Program-made: the position numbers and the translations under genes
In this document: piece by piece, positions 51,348 to 58,900 of the stretch
Layout: the number at the start of each line of letters is the position of its first letter
Position numbering within the stretch: position 1 is the first letter of the stretch
Notes under the pieces: model-generated
The model's input: the letters and a program-made list of their open reading frames with translations, nothing else
What the model was told of the DNA's origin: nothing
Database searches by the model: none
Source of the DNA: Lysinimonas soli
GTDB lineage: Bacteria; Actinomycetota; Actinomycetes; Actinomycetales; Microbacteriaceae
Length of the DNA: 64,000 nt
Direction: 5' to 3'
NCBI RefSeq assembly: GCF_042655435.1
Contig: NZ_JBHSMG010000005.1
Location: forward strand, 1-64,000

Positions 51348-51804
51348 AGCTGCGCTCCATGAGTTCGTTCAGCGCCGACTGCACGAGGTTGGCGCTCGGA
51401 ACGTCGCGAAGCACCGTCGGGTGTTCGAGCCCGGTGTTGATGATCACGTCGCCGCTGCCGAACAGGGCCTGAAGCCCCGCCTTGCGGACGGTCACGTCGT
51501 AGCCGCGGCTGTGCAGCAGCTCTTGACGGGTGCGCACGAGCAGGCCGGAACGGATCACGATCCGGCGCGTGGTGATCGTGTAGTTGTGACCGAGCCAGGA
51601 CAGCAGCGGACCGACGAAGACCACGAGCGACAACACGCCGCCGACGGCGGGAACCGCGGTGTTCATCCACGGTTCGGGCAGTGTGCCGGTGAAGAAGGCG
51701 ACCAGGGCGACATCCACGAGCAGGAACGCGGTCGGCCAGAACAAGGCGCGCGAGTGCCGGTGGAGACGCGCGACCACCGACTCGGGAACCGCGTCGGTCG
51801 ACAT
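51271..51804 (-). CDS. PH domain (bPH_2) membrane protein
   Basis: The 177-residue protein has two hydrophobic helices (about residues 22-42 and 48-70) and then a bacterial PH domain: YTITTRRIVIRSGLLVRTRQ, LLHSRGYDVTVRK, GSGDVIINTG. It is of the YdbT/bPH_2 type common near birA in actinobacteria; role unknown. The C-terminus (residues about 150-177) is polar and overlaps the GtrA coding region by 77 bases on the other strand, one of the longer convergent overlaps here. It is downstream of birA by 9 bases. Confidence 0.85.
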   Translation of the reverse strand: MSTDAVPESVVARLHRHSRALFWPTAFLLVDVALVAFFTGTLPEPWMNTAVPAVGGVLSLVVFVGPLLSWLGHNYTITTRRIVIRSGLLVRTRQELLHSRGYDVTVRKAGLQALFGSGDVIINTGLEHPTVLRDVPSANLVQSALNELMERSFNPIAARRQQAQSGPGDETTAWGRR

Positions 51805-51813
51805 GGCTCATTC

Positions 51814-52602
51814 CTACCGCAGGTGGACGATGTCCCCCGCCGCAATCGCGTGGACACGCCCGGAACCGTCCTCGACCTCCAGACGGCCGATCGAATCGAT
51901 CGAGACCGCCGTGCCGAGCAGTTCGGATCCTCCGGGCAGCTCCACCCGCACCGAGCGCCCCAGGGTGGTGCAACGCTCCATCACAGCGGCGCGCAGCCCG
52001 CTGCGCTGAGCGTCGCCGCCGTCGGCCCAGAACGCGGAGAGCGTGGATCGCAGAGCCGCCAGGTAGGCCGCGAGCACCCGATCGTAGAGCTCATCGTCGC
52101 TCGGAGCCCCCGCGATGACGAGGGACGTCGCGGTGGGAGCCGGCAGCTGCGCCGGAGACATCGAGACGTTGAGTCCCGCTCCGATCACGACACCCGATCC
52201 CCCCTCGATCACCTCGCACAGGATGCCGCAGACCTTGCGTCCCTCGATCTGGACGTCATTGGGCCACTTGATGCCGACCGGCAGCCCGGGCGCGACCGAA
52301 CGGATGGCGTCGTGCATGGCGACCCCCGCGGCGAGGGGCAGCCAACCCCCGGCTTCGACGACGAGCTCGCCGCCGACGGGCGGGCGCACCAGCACCGAGA
52401 TGGCCAGAGAGGTTCTCGGCGGAGCGACCCAGACACGATCGAGGCGACCGCGACCCGCCGTCTGGTTCATCGTGACCACCGTCGTGAACGTCGCCACCTC
52501 AGCGGCACTCGCCAGCGCGACGAGTTCCGAGTTGGTCGACCGCACCTCGTCCTGCACGATGAGCGACGGCACCTCACGGCGGGCCAGGGTGAACGCGGTC
52601 AT
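51814..52602 (-). CDS. birA: Biotin--[acetyl-CoA-carboxylase] ligase
   Basis: The 262-residue enzyme has EVRSTNSELVALA, the biotin-AMP loop AGRGRLDRVWVAPPRTSLA, GIKWPNDVQIEGRKVCGILCE and GAGLNVSMSP. It lacks an N-terminal helix-turn-helix, so it is a class I ligase without repressor function. It biotinylates the EAMKM lysine of the ACC alpha protein at 61.0-62.8 kb. TAGGCT on the minus strand lies 6 bases before its ATG, the same box seen before both large ACC genes. Confidence 0.95.
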   Translation of the reverse strand: MTAFTLARREVPSLIVQDEVRSTNSELVALASAAEVATFTTVVTMNQTAGRGRLDRVWVAPPRTSLAISVLVRPPVGGELVVEAGGWLPLAAGVAMHDAIRSVAPGLPVGIKWPNDVQIEGRKVCGILCEVIEGGSGVVIGAGLNVSMSPAQLPAPTATSLVIAGAPSDDELYDRVLAAYLAALRSTLSAFWADGGDAQRSGLRAAVMERCTTLGRSVRVELPGGSELLGTAVSIDSIGRLEVEDGSGRVHAIAAGDIVHLR

Positions 52603-52608
52603 GAGGTC

Positions 52609-52614
52609 AGCCTA
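52609..52614 (-). promoter_or_regulatory. -10-like box TAGGCT before birA
   Basis: On the minus strand TAGGCTGACCTC precedes the birA ATG, placing TAGGCT 6 bases from the start codon. It fits TANNNT and a leaderless transcript. The same hexamer precedes the ACC beta and ACC alpha genes. Confidence 0.4.
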
Positions 52615-52644
52615 GGGTCGTCGATCCCATACTCTGGAGCGATC

Positions 52645-53445
52645 ATGTCCTCCGCACACCCCGTCCCGGTGAGCATGGAGCACGCGGTCGTCATCGTCCC
52701 GACGTACAACGAGGCCGAGAACATCGAACGGGCGATCGCTGCGATCCGCTCGGCGTCGCCCGACATCCACATCCTGATCGTCGACGACTCGAGCCCCGAC
52801 GGAACCGGACAGATCGTCGACCGCCTCGCCCAAGGCGACGCCCGGTTGTCGGTGCTGCACCACGGCGACCGCGGTGGTCTCGGCGCCGCCTACCTGGCGG
52901 GCTTCGAGCGCGCACTCGACGACGGGTACACGGTGCTGATCGAGATGGATGCCGACGGCTCCCATCCGGCTGCGGCATTGCCCGCGATGGTCTCCCGGCT
53001 CGACGACCCCGATCACGCCGACCTGGTCATCGGCTCCCGCTGGATCACCGGCGGCGGCTTCGTCGACTGGCCGGCCTCCCGCCGCGTACTCAGTCGCGCC
53101 GGAAATGCCTACACGCGACTCGCGCTCGGCATCCAGGTGCGCGACGCCACAGCCGGGTTCCGCGCCTATCGGGCCGCGGCGCTGCGCACGCTCGATCTCG
53201 ACGGAGTCGAGTCGCGGGGCTACTGCTTCCAGATCGACATGACGCGGCGCGTGCTGGACGCCGGGTACGTGGTCGCCGAGGTTCCGATCGTCTTCCGGGA
53301 CAGACGTCACGGAGCGTCGAAGATGAGCACCGCCATCGTCGCCGAGGCGATGCTCCGCGTCACGGTGTGGGGGCTCGCGCGACGGTTCGGTCGGCGCACC
53401 GGTCGGCGTCCTGCTCTGACGCGGCCCGCCGATCCGGTGGAGTAG
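52645..53445 (+). CDS. ppm1: Polyprenol monophosphomannose synthase
   Basis: The 266-residue GT2 has VVIVPTYNEAENIERAIAAI, ILIVDDSSPDGTGQIVDRLA, GDRGGLGAAYLAGFERAL, IEMDADGSHPAA, GSRWITGGGFVDWPASRRVL and DATAGFRAYR, the full Ppm1/DPM synthase set. It makes polyprenyl-phospho-mannose for lipoglycans and protein O-mannosylation. There is no membrane domain or fused acyltransferase. ATG 52645 has GGAG upstream; an internal ATG at 52675 is an alternative. It is divergent from birA. Confidence 0.9.
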   Translation: MSSAHPVPVSMEHAVVIVPTYNEAENIERAIAAIRSASPDIHILIVDDSSPDGTGQIVDRLAQGDARLSVLHHGDRGGLGAAYLAGFERALDDGYTVLIEMDADGSHPAAALPAMVSRLDDPDHADLVIGSRWITGGGFVDWPASRRVLSRAGNAYTRLALGIQVRDATAGFRAYRAAALRTLDLDGVESRGYCFQIDMTRRVLDAGYVVAEVPIVFRDRRHGASKMSTAIVAEAMLRVTVWGLARRFGRRTGRRPALTRPADPVE

Positions 53446-53467
53446 TGCCGAAGTTCGCCCCATCCTT

Positions 53468-53476
53468 TTGTCGACA
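53468..53476. promoter_or_regulatory. TTGTCGACA motif upstream of the ACC beta gene
   Basis: TTGTCGACA (with palindromic core TGTCGACA) followed by a C-rich stretch and CGACC recurs upstream of the ACC alpha gene (60934-60942). It is a candidate operator shared by the two ACC transcription units. Confidence 0.3.
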
Positions 53477-53508
53477 TCCCCCAACGCCCGACCCCACCCG
53501 CCCCTCGG

Positions 53509-53514
53509 TAGGCT
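53509..53514 (+). promoter_or_regulatory. -10-like box TAGGCT before the ACC beta gene
   Basis: TAGGCT lies 7 bases before the GTG at 53522, consistent with a leaderless transcript. The following bases GAAC resemble those after TAGGCT at birA. Confidence 0.45.
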
Positions 53515-53521
53515 GAACGGC

Positions 53522-55153
53522 GTGACTGCCGACGCCGCCCCCTCGCCCGCACCGGTGCCCGCCCCCTCGAGGGCCGGCGACCTGTTCACGACGGCGGGCA
53601 AGCTCGCCGATCTCAAGGTCCGCTACCACGAGGCGGTGACGGCGAGCGGCGAGGCCGCCATCCAGAAACAGCACGCCAAGGGCAAGAAGACCGCGCGCGA
53701 GCGCATCGAGCAGCTGCTCGACCAGGGCTCATTCGTCGAACTCGACGAGTTCGTGCGGCATCGCACCCACGCCTTCGGCATGGAGAAGACCCGGCCCTAC
53801 GGCGATGCGGTCGTGACCGGCACCGGCACGATCCACGGTCGGCAGGTCGCCGTGTACTCGCAGGACTTCACGATCTTCGGCGGCTCGCTCGGTGAGGTGG
53901 CCGGCGAGAAGATCATCAAGGTCATGGAGCTGGCGCTCAAGACCGGCGTGCCGATCATCGGCATGCTCGACTCGGGCGGTGCGCGCATCCAGGAGGGCGT
54001 CGTCGCCCTCGGCAAGTACGGCGAGATCTTCCGGCTCAACACGCAGGCCTCGGGGGTCATCCCGCAGATCTCGATCATCATGGGCCCCGCAGCCGGAGGC
54101 GCCGTGTACTCGCCGGCGCTCACCGACTTCGTCATCATGGTCGACAAGACCAGCCACATGTTCGTGACCGGGCCGGACGTCATCAAGACCGTCACGGGAG
54201 AGGACGTCGGCTTCGAGGAGCTCGGCGGCGCGCTCACCCACAACACCGTCAGCGGCGTCGCGCACTACCTCGCCAGCGACGAGGATGATGCGCTCGACTA
54301 CGCACGCGGCCTGATCAGCTTCCTGCCCGACAACAACCTCGCGGGGCTGCCGGTCTACGAGAGCGAGGTCGAACTCGAGATCACGGACGAGGACCGCAAG
54401 CTCAACACGATCATCCCCGATTCGCCGAATCAGCCGTACGACGTGCACGTGGTCATCGACCACCTCGTCGACAACGGCGACTTCCTCGAGGTGCAGCCGC
54501 TCTACGCCCCGAACATCGTGGTCGGCTTCGCCCGGGTGGAGGGCCGCTCGGTCGGCATCATCGCCAACCAGCCGAGCCAGATGGCCGGAACCCTGAACAT
54601 CGAGGCGGGCGAGAAGGCGGCGCGGTTCGTGCGCTTCTGCGACGCGTTCTCGATCCCGATCGTGACCCTCGTCGATGTGCCCGGCTACCTGCCCGGGACC
54701 GATCAGGAATGGACGGGCGTCATCCGGCGCGGCGCGAAGCTCCTGTACGCCTACGCCGAGGCCACCGTTCCTCTTGTCACCGTGATCACCCGCAAGGCCT
54801 ACGGCGGCGCCTACATCGTCATGGGGTCCAAGCAGCTGGGCGCCGACATCAACTACGCGTGGCCCACTGCCGAGATCGCCGTCATGGGCGGCCAGGGCGC
54901 GGTCAACATCCTCTATCGCGGCGAGATCCGCGCGGCGGAAGCGGCGGGCGAGGATGTCGCGGCCGTCCGCACCAAGCTGGCCAACGAGTACACCTACAAC
55001 GTCGCGAGCCCGTTCCTGGCGGCGGAGCGCGGTGAACTGGATGGCGTCATCGAGCCGGCCGCGACGCGCATCGCCGTGATCAAGGCCCTGCGGGCGCTGC
55101 GGACGAAGCGCGCCAGCCTCCCGCCCAAGAAGCACGGGAACATCCCGCTGTGA
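53522..55153 (+). CDS. Acyl-CoA carboxylase, carboxyltransferase (beta) subunit
   Basis: The 543-residue protein is a full carboxyltransferase: KGKKTARERIEQLLDQGSF, GTIHGRQVAVYSQDFTIFGG, MLDSGGARIQEGVVAL, IMGPAAGGAVYSPALTDFVI, then in the C-terminal half IIANQPSQMAGTLNIEAGEK, LVDVPGYLPGTDQEWTGVIR and ITRKAYGGAYIVMGSKQLGA, which form the two oxyanion holes. The DINYAWPTAEIAVMG region contains the specificity position; a bulkier residue there marks propionyl versus acetyl preference, which I cannot settle by eye. Start GTG at 53522 follows TAGGCT. It overlaps the epsilon gene. Confidence 0.9.
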   Translation: MTADAAPSPAPVPAPSRAGDLFTTAGKLADLKVRYHEAVTASGEAAIQKQHAKGKKTARERIEQLLDQGSFVELDEFVRHRTHAFGMEKTRPYGDAVVTGTGTIHGRQVAVYSQDFTIFGGSLGEVAGEKIIKVMELALKTGVPIIGMLDSGGARIQEGVVALGKYGEIFRLNTQASGVIPQISIIMGPAAGGAVYSPALTDFVIMVDKTSHMFVTGPDVIKTVTGEDVGFEELGGALTHNTVSGVAHYLASDEDDALDYARGLISFLPDNNLAGLPVYESEVELEITDEDRKLNTIIPDSPNQPYDVHVVIDHLVDNGDFLEVQPLYAPNIVVGFARVEGRSVGIIANQPSQMAGTLNIEAGEKAARFVRFCDAFSIPIVTLVDVPGYLPGTDQEWTGVIRRGAKLLYAYAEATVPLVTVITRKAYGGAYIVMGSKQLGADINYAWPTAEIAVMGGQGAVNILYRGEIRAAEAAGEDVAAVRTKLANEYTYNVASPFLAAERGELDGVIEPAATRIAVIKALRALRTKRASLPPKKHGNIPL

Positions 55154-55380
55154 CCGCGGCCGACGGGGGGCCCCACCAGGCCTACGACATCCACATCAGC
55201 GGGGGGTCCCCGACTCCGGAGGAGATCGCGGCGGTGACGGCGGTGCTCACCGCGGCTCTCGAGGAACTCGCGGGCGAGAGTCGACGACGGCAACGCCTGG
55301 CCCCGACGGCGTGGGAGCGTAGTCAGCGTGCAGTTCGTACCCCGTTGGGGCCGGGAACCTGGGCGACTTTCGGCCGTTGA
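55150..55380 (+). CDS. Acyl-CoA carboxylase epsilon subunit
   Basis: The 76-residue protein has IHISGGSPTPEEIAAVTAVL, the core of the ACC epsilon family (a short strand then GxPTxEExAAVxAVL helix), followed by a basic linker and RTPLGPGTWATFGR, where WxxSxR/W-type C-termini are usual. These small subunits stabilise actinobacterial acyl-CoA carboxylase holoenzymes. It starts at GTG overlapping the beta-subunit stop by four bases. A short poorly conserved family, but position and motif are diagnostic. Confidence 0.85.
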   Translation: MTAADGGPHQAYDIHISGGSPTPEEIAAVTAVLTAALEELAGESRRRQRLAPTAWERSQRAVRTPLGPGTWATFGR

Positions 55381-55618
55381 CGGGCCGACGAGCGGCCGTC
55401 GCCGTTTCGGAATCCGTCGCAGAAGCCACGGAATCGGTCGTTCAGGAACCACGCGACCGACGATCTCGGCGTCGAGCGAGCGGTTGTCCCCCGATCTCAG
55501 CGAACCCCGAAAGGGGGCGCCCGCGGTCGCAGGGGACCCGAGACGTCTGTCCCCGTTCGTGTCCCCCGAAATACCTACTGCGGGAACGCAGCGGATGGTG
55601 CAGAGTTATGGACTAACA

Positions 55619-55641
55619 GATGTGTCTCATCGAGACGCATC
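55619..55641. repeat. Imperfect inverted repeat (10-bp arms, 3-base centre), possible operator
   Basis: GATGTGTCTC (55619-55628) and GAGACGCATC (55632-55641) pair with a single T-G mismatch around ATC. It ends 17 bases before the TAGGGT box, exactly where a -35 would lie, so a regulator binding here could control that promoter. Confidence 0.4.
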
Positions 55642-55658
55642 GCCATTCATCGGTCGAC

Positions 55659-55664
55659 TAGGGT
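55659..55664 (+). promoter_or_regulatory. -10-like box TAGGGT before the hairpin pair
   Basis: TAGGGT (TANNNT) precedes the two hairpins at 55688-55763 with no coding gene downstream on this strand, suggesting a short non-coding transcript. Confidence 0.35.
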
Positions 55665-55669
55665 AAGCG

Positions 55670-55770
55670 GACCGATGATGTGGGGGCGAGTCAGGGCGAT
55701 ATTCGGGTTGTCGCCCTGACTCGGATTGTGACGAAGGGCCGGGCGTGAACGCCCGGCCCTTCGCTCTCTC
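55670..55770 (+). ncRNA. Candidate small RNA with two hairpins
   Basis: A transcript starting near 55670 would be about 100 nt and contain a 12-bp perfect stem (55688-55699 with 55711-55722, 11-base loop) and then a 14-bp perfect stem (55732-55745 with 55750-55763, loop TGAA) acting as terminator. A 14-codon frame MMWGRVRAIFGLSP (55675-55719) overlaps the first hairpin and might be a leader-type peptide. No known RNA family is recognised. Confidence 0.3.
55732..55763. terminator. 14-bp perfect GC-rich terminator hairpin between convergent genes
   Basis: CGAAGGGCCGGGCG and its perfect complement are separated by TGAA. It lies 21 bases past the stop of the minus-strand kinase-like gene and could stop transcripts in both directions. 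A T-run is missing, as is common for actinobacterial terminators. Confidence 0.7.
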
Positions 55771-55784
55771 TGCATGACTCAGGC

Positions 55785-56828
55785 TCATGGTTCGAGCGTG
55801 CGCGGGATCTCCAGCCAGAGCTCGACTTCATCGTCTTCGAGCGAGTCGCGGCCGAGCAGACTCGCGCTGCCGTCGTCGCTCGTGCGCAGCCCGACGACCG
55901 TGACCGCGATGTCCGACCCTTCGGGCACTGTCCGGGCGATCACCTTGTCGGCCGTCGTGTCGCGGATCGCCGCCGCGAGCCGGTCGAGGATCCGATCGAG
56001 GTCGGGCTCGTCGATGTCGTCGATGCCGCCCTCATCGAGCAGGGTCACCGTCGTTCCGCGCCGCCGCGCCAGCATGACCTGTTCTCGAACGGCGTCGTTG
56101 AGCAGCTTTCGGCCGCGGATCTCATCGCGGATCGCGCCCTCGAGATGGAGGCACTCCGCCCGCTGCGCGGGGGTCAGGTCGCCCCGCGACTGCTGGATGG
56201 TCCGAAGCATCGGCAAGGCCATCACGCTGGTCTGACTCAAGCGGAACTGCCGCTCGTTGAGGTGCGCCTCCTGGGCCGCTTGCCACTCGGTAGCCTCCCG
56301 CTCGGCGAGGGCGAAGCGGCGCGAGTCGCGTGCCGCTTTGGAGAGCGTGTTGGTGAGGATGTGCGAGACGCCCACCCACGCCGCGCTGCCGATCACGCCG
56401 ATGCTCGGAAGGGCCGCAGGACCCGCCCACAGCAGCGTCTGCGCCACGAGGAAGCCGATTCCGACCCAGGCGAACCCCGGGCGACGTCGAGTGGAGATGA
56501 TCGTCATGAGGGTGCCGACGGCCGCCACGTACCAGGTGCCGTAGCTGTATCCCCCCGGATAGTTGGGGATGAGCACCGACGTCACCAACAGCGGCAAGGC
56601 GACGGCGACCGCGAGGCTGAACGCCGCCATCCAGATCGGCATCTGCGCGCCCTTGCCGGGGACGAGCACCACGATCGTCGTGATGGCGTACAGGATGATC
56701 GCCGCGATGATGGGGCCCGTGGAGTAGATGTAATCGCCCGACAGCGAGTAGAGGGCGAGCACGATGTGGTAGCTCGAGAACAGGGCGGCGAGGCCCACGA
56801 TGAGGGCTCGAGGCACGCCGATCGTCAT
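55785..56828 (-). CDS. Membrane protein with degenerate histidine-kinase-like C-terminus
   Basis: The 347-residue protein has about six helices in residues 8-165, then a helical region (FALAEREATEWQAAQEAHLN, LSQTSVMALPMLRTIQQSRG) that resembles a dimerisation helix pair without the phosphoacceptor His, and a C-terminal alpha/beta part (ARRRGTTVTLLDEGG, LDRILDRLAAAIRD) where an ATPase domain would be but no N- or G-box is present. It overlaps the histidine kinase gene by ATGA. I infer a pseudokinase partner or co-sensor. Start at 56828 is fixed by that overlap. Confidence 0.7.
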   Translation of the reverse strand: MTIGVPRALIVGLAALFSSYHIVLALYSLSGDYIYSTGPIIAAIILYAITTIVVLVPGKGAQMPIWMAAFSLAVAVALPLLVTSVLIPNYPGGYSYGTWYVAAVGTLMTIISTRRRPGFAWVGIGFLVAQTLLWAGPAALPSIGVIGSAAWVGVSHILTNTLSKAARDSRRFALAEREATEWQAAQEAHLNERQFRLSQTSVMALPMLRTIQQSRGDLTPAQRAECLHLEGAIRDEIRGRKLLNDAVREQVMLARRRGTTVTLLDEGGIDDIDEPDLDRILDRLAAAIRDTTADKVIARTVPEGSDIAVTVVGLRTSDDGSASLLGRDSLEDDEVELWLEIPRTLEP

Positions 56829-58102
56829 GACTCGCCCCGCTTGCGTTCGGCCTCCGCGACGAATCCGGCGAACTCGGGTGCGCCGGACGAGCTGCCGTCG
56901 GGCCACCGCAGGGTGATCTTCGTGCCGGCACCGGGTGTCGACTCGATCTCGGCGCGCCCCCCGGCCGTCGCAAGACGCTCGATGATCGAGACCCGCACGC
57001 CGAGCCGCTCCTGGGGAACCGATGCGAGGTCGAAGCCGGCACCCCGGTCGCCGATCTGCACCTCGATGCCGTTGTCGGCGCGGCCCCGGATGGTGACCCA
57101 GCGCTCGACCGCTCCACCGGCGTGCTGAAGGCTGTTGACCATGCCCTGCACCGCTGCCGAGTACACCGCCTCGGCGACCACGAGAGGCATCGAACTGTGA
57201 CCGACCCCGATCGTCCGCACGCTGATGGGCTGCGACATCGCGGCCGCCGCCTCGGCGATCCGACTGGCCACCACACCGCCGCGGACCATGGCGTCGGCAT
57301 CAGGCGCGGTGGCGACGGCATCCCGCAGGTAGCCGATCGCGTTGCCCGCCATCGTCGCCGCGAGCTCCTGCGCCTCCGGCGTGTAAGCGCGGGCCGCCGA
57401 CAGCAGGGTGGTCAGCACGCTGTCGTGCACGATGGCGTCGACCTGCACGCGCTCGGCTTCGGTGGCGTGCTGACGCACGGCGTGCGAATACCGCTCCAGC
57501 GCCGTGTCCTGCGCGCGGTCGACCGCCCGTGCGGCGTAGCGCAGGATCGTGAAGATGATCGTGATGACCCCGCCCAGGATCACGGCGTACACCGAGTCGA
57601 GGGCCGCCTGCAGCACCGTCGAATGACCGCCGGCGGGGGTCAGACGGATCAGGGCATAGATCGCAGGAACCGCGAGCAGGTACACGATCGCCGTGCGGAT
57701 GCCGAAACCGATCGCCGCCATCGCCGTCGCGATCGTGAGCAGATAGTAGAGCCACGGGCTGTCGGTCGGGGCATGCTCGGGATCGTTGACGGCGAGCGGC
57801 CAGGTCACGAGCATGACGAGGTAGACCGCGCAGAAGGTGATGCTCGCCGTGCGGACCCCTCGGCCCCCGATCGAGGTCGCGGCGGCGAAAAGCAGGGCGG
57901 CGACGATGAGGCCCACCGAGGCGCCGAAGTAGACGGGATTGACCGAGGACTGCTGCCCGAGCAGCGCGGGAAGCGACTGCAGGAAGAAGGCGATGCCGAA
58001 CCCGGCGGCCGATCGTGCAACCGCGGACTCGACTCTGGTCAGGCTGAGGGGGTTGGTGACCCGTCGGCCGGGAGGCGGGGTGGGCGGTCCGCTAGCGGCC
58101 AT
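56825..58102 (-). CDS. Membrane-bound sensor histidine kinase
   Basis: The 425-residue protein has about six helices (residues 25-195), a helical region with the H-box-like VDAIVHDSVLTTLLSAARAY (His about residue 225), and an ATPase domain: AAVQGMVNSLQHAGGAVERW (N-box), VQIGDRGAGFDLASVPQERL (G1, with DxGxGF) and GTKITLRWP. It is a NarL-partner-type kinase. The upstream regulator gene overlaps it by 11 bases. The sensing helices lack an obvious extracellular domain, so the signal may be within the membrane. Confidence 0.85.
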   Translation of the reverse strand: MAASGPPTPPPGRRVTNPLSLTRVESAVARSAAGFGIAFFLQSLPALLGQQSSVNPVYFGASVGLIVAALLFAAATSIGGRGVRTASITFCAVYLVMLVTWPLAVNDPEHAPTDSPWLYYLLTIATAMAAIGFGIRTAIVYLLAVPAIYALIRLTPAGGHSTVLQAALDSVYAVILGGVITIIFTILRYAARAVDRAQDTALERYSHAVRQHATEAERVQVDAIVHDSVLTTLLSAARAYTPEAQELAATMAGNAIGYLRDAVATAPDADAMVRGGVVASRIAEAAAAMSQPISVRTIGVGHSSMPLVVAEAVYSAAVQGMVNSLQHAGGAVERWVTIRGRADNGIEVQIGDRGAGFDLASVPQERLGVRVSIIERLATAGGRAEIESTPGAGTKITLRWPDGSSSGAPEFAGFVAEAERKRGES

Positions 58103-58802
58103 CGCCGCCGTCGGGATCGAGTCCAGGCAGGATGCCGTCCTCGACTGCGCGGCGGAGCAGATCGACCTTGGTGGGCGCGGGGCGACCGACCTCGACGTAC
58201 TTGACCCGGATGCGGTCGAGATACTCCCGTGCCGTCGAGTAACCGATGCCGAGCTGCTCGGCGGCGAGTTTGAGGGGAAGGCCGGACGCGTACAGGTGCA
58301 GGATCTCGCGCTCGCGGCGACCCAGCTGCGCCTTGGCGAAGTCACGGTCTGCGTCGATCGCAGTGGCCCACTCGAGGTTGTTGAGCACCTCGCCGCGAGC
58401 GACCGTGGCGGCGGCCGCGATCACGGTCTTGGTGGCCGACGACTTCGGGATGACGCCGGCGGCGCCCGCCGCCAGCGCTTCGCGCACGAGGGCCACACGG
58501 TCGGCGATGCTGTGCACGAGCACGGCCGACCCGGCGGCCTGCACGCGCTTGACGTTCTCGGTCACCGAGGAGCCGTCGCCGAGCGACAGGTCGAGCACCG
58601 TCACATCGACCTCGCGGCCCGCGAGGCCCTCGATCAGCTCGTCGACGTTCGAGGCCGCGATGACGAAGTCGTAGCCGTCTTCGATGAACGCGGCCTTCAG
58701 GCCGAGTCGAACCGACTCGTGGTCGTCGACGACGGCGACCTTCACGTGCGCGGTTCCCGGGTCGGACCCCGGTGGACGTTCGATCGTTTGAGCCACGTTC
58801 AT
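58092..58802 (-). CDS. NarL/LuxR-family response regulator
   Basis: The 236-residue protein has a receiver domain with VKVAVVDDHESVRLGLKAAF (acidic pair), the phosphoacceptor Asp in VTVLDLSLGDG, and AAGVIPKSSATK (conserved Lys). The C-terminal helix-turn-helix is LGRREREILHLYASGLPLKL with STAREYLDRIRVKY. ATG at 58802 is preceded by GGGGGAGACAGG, a strong ribosome site, and is preferred over a longer frame to 58841. First gene of the unit with the kinase and pseudokinase-like protein. Confidence 0.9.
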   Translation of the reverse strand: MNVAQTIERPPGSDPGTAHVKVAVVDDHESVRLGLKAAFIEDGYDFVIAASNVDELIEGLAGREVDVTVLDLSLGDGSSVTENVKRVQAAGSAVLVHSIADRVALVREALAAGAAGVIPKSSATKTVIAAAATVARGEVLNNLEWATAIDADRDFAKAQLGRREREILHLYASGLPLKLAAEQLGIGYSTAREYLDRIRVKYVEVGRPAPTKVDLLRRAVEDGILPGLDPDGGDGR

Positions 58803-58900
58803 CCTGTCTCCCCCAGAATCTGCGGGCGGCGAGACGCCCACAGCACATGGTATCGCTCAGACCCCTCACCGACCCCTGTCGCCGTCGTGGCGTTTGCGCG

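Larger units (their letters stand above)
55381..55784. other. 404-base gene-free region with inverted repeats and a possible small RNA
   Basis: No family-like reading frame is present. The first about 235 bases show nothing clear. From 55619 there are an inverted repeat, a -10-like box and two strong hairpins, annotated separately. The flanking genes (ACC epsilon and the kinase-like protein) converge on this region. Confidence 0.7.

Noticed and set aside
51142..52674. Upstream extension of the polyprenol-mannose synthase frame
   Set aside because: The extension runs antisense through the PH-domain protein and birA; the synthase begins at 52645 with its own ribosome site.
53729..55135. 468-codon minus-strand open frame
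   Set aside because: Antisense shadow of the carboxyltransferase gene.
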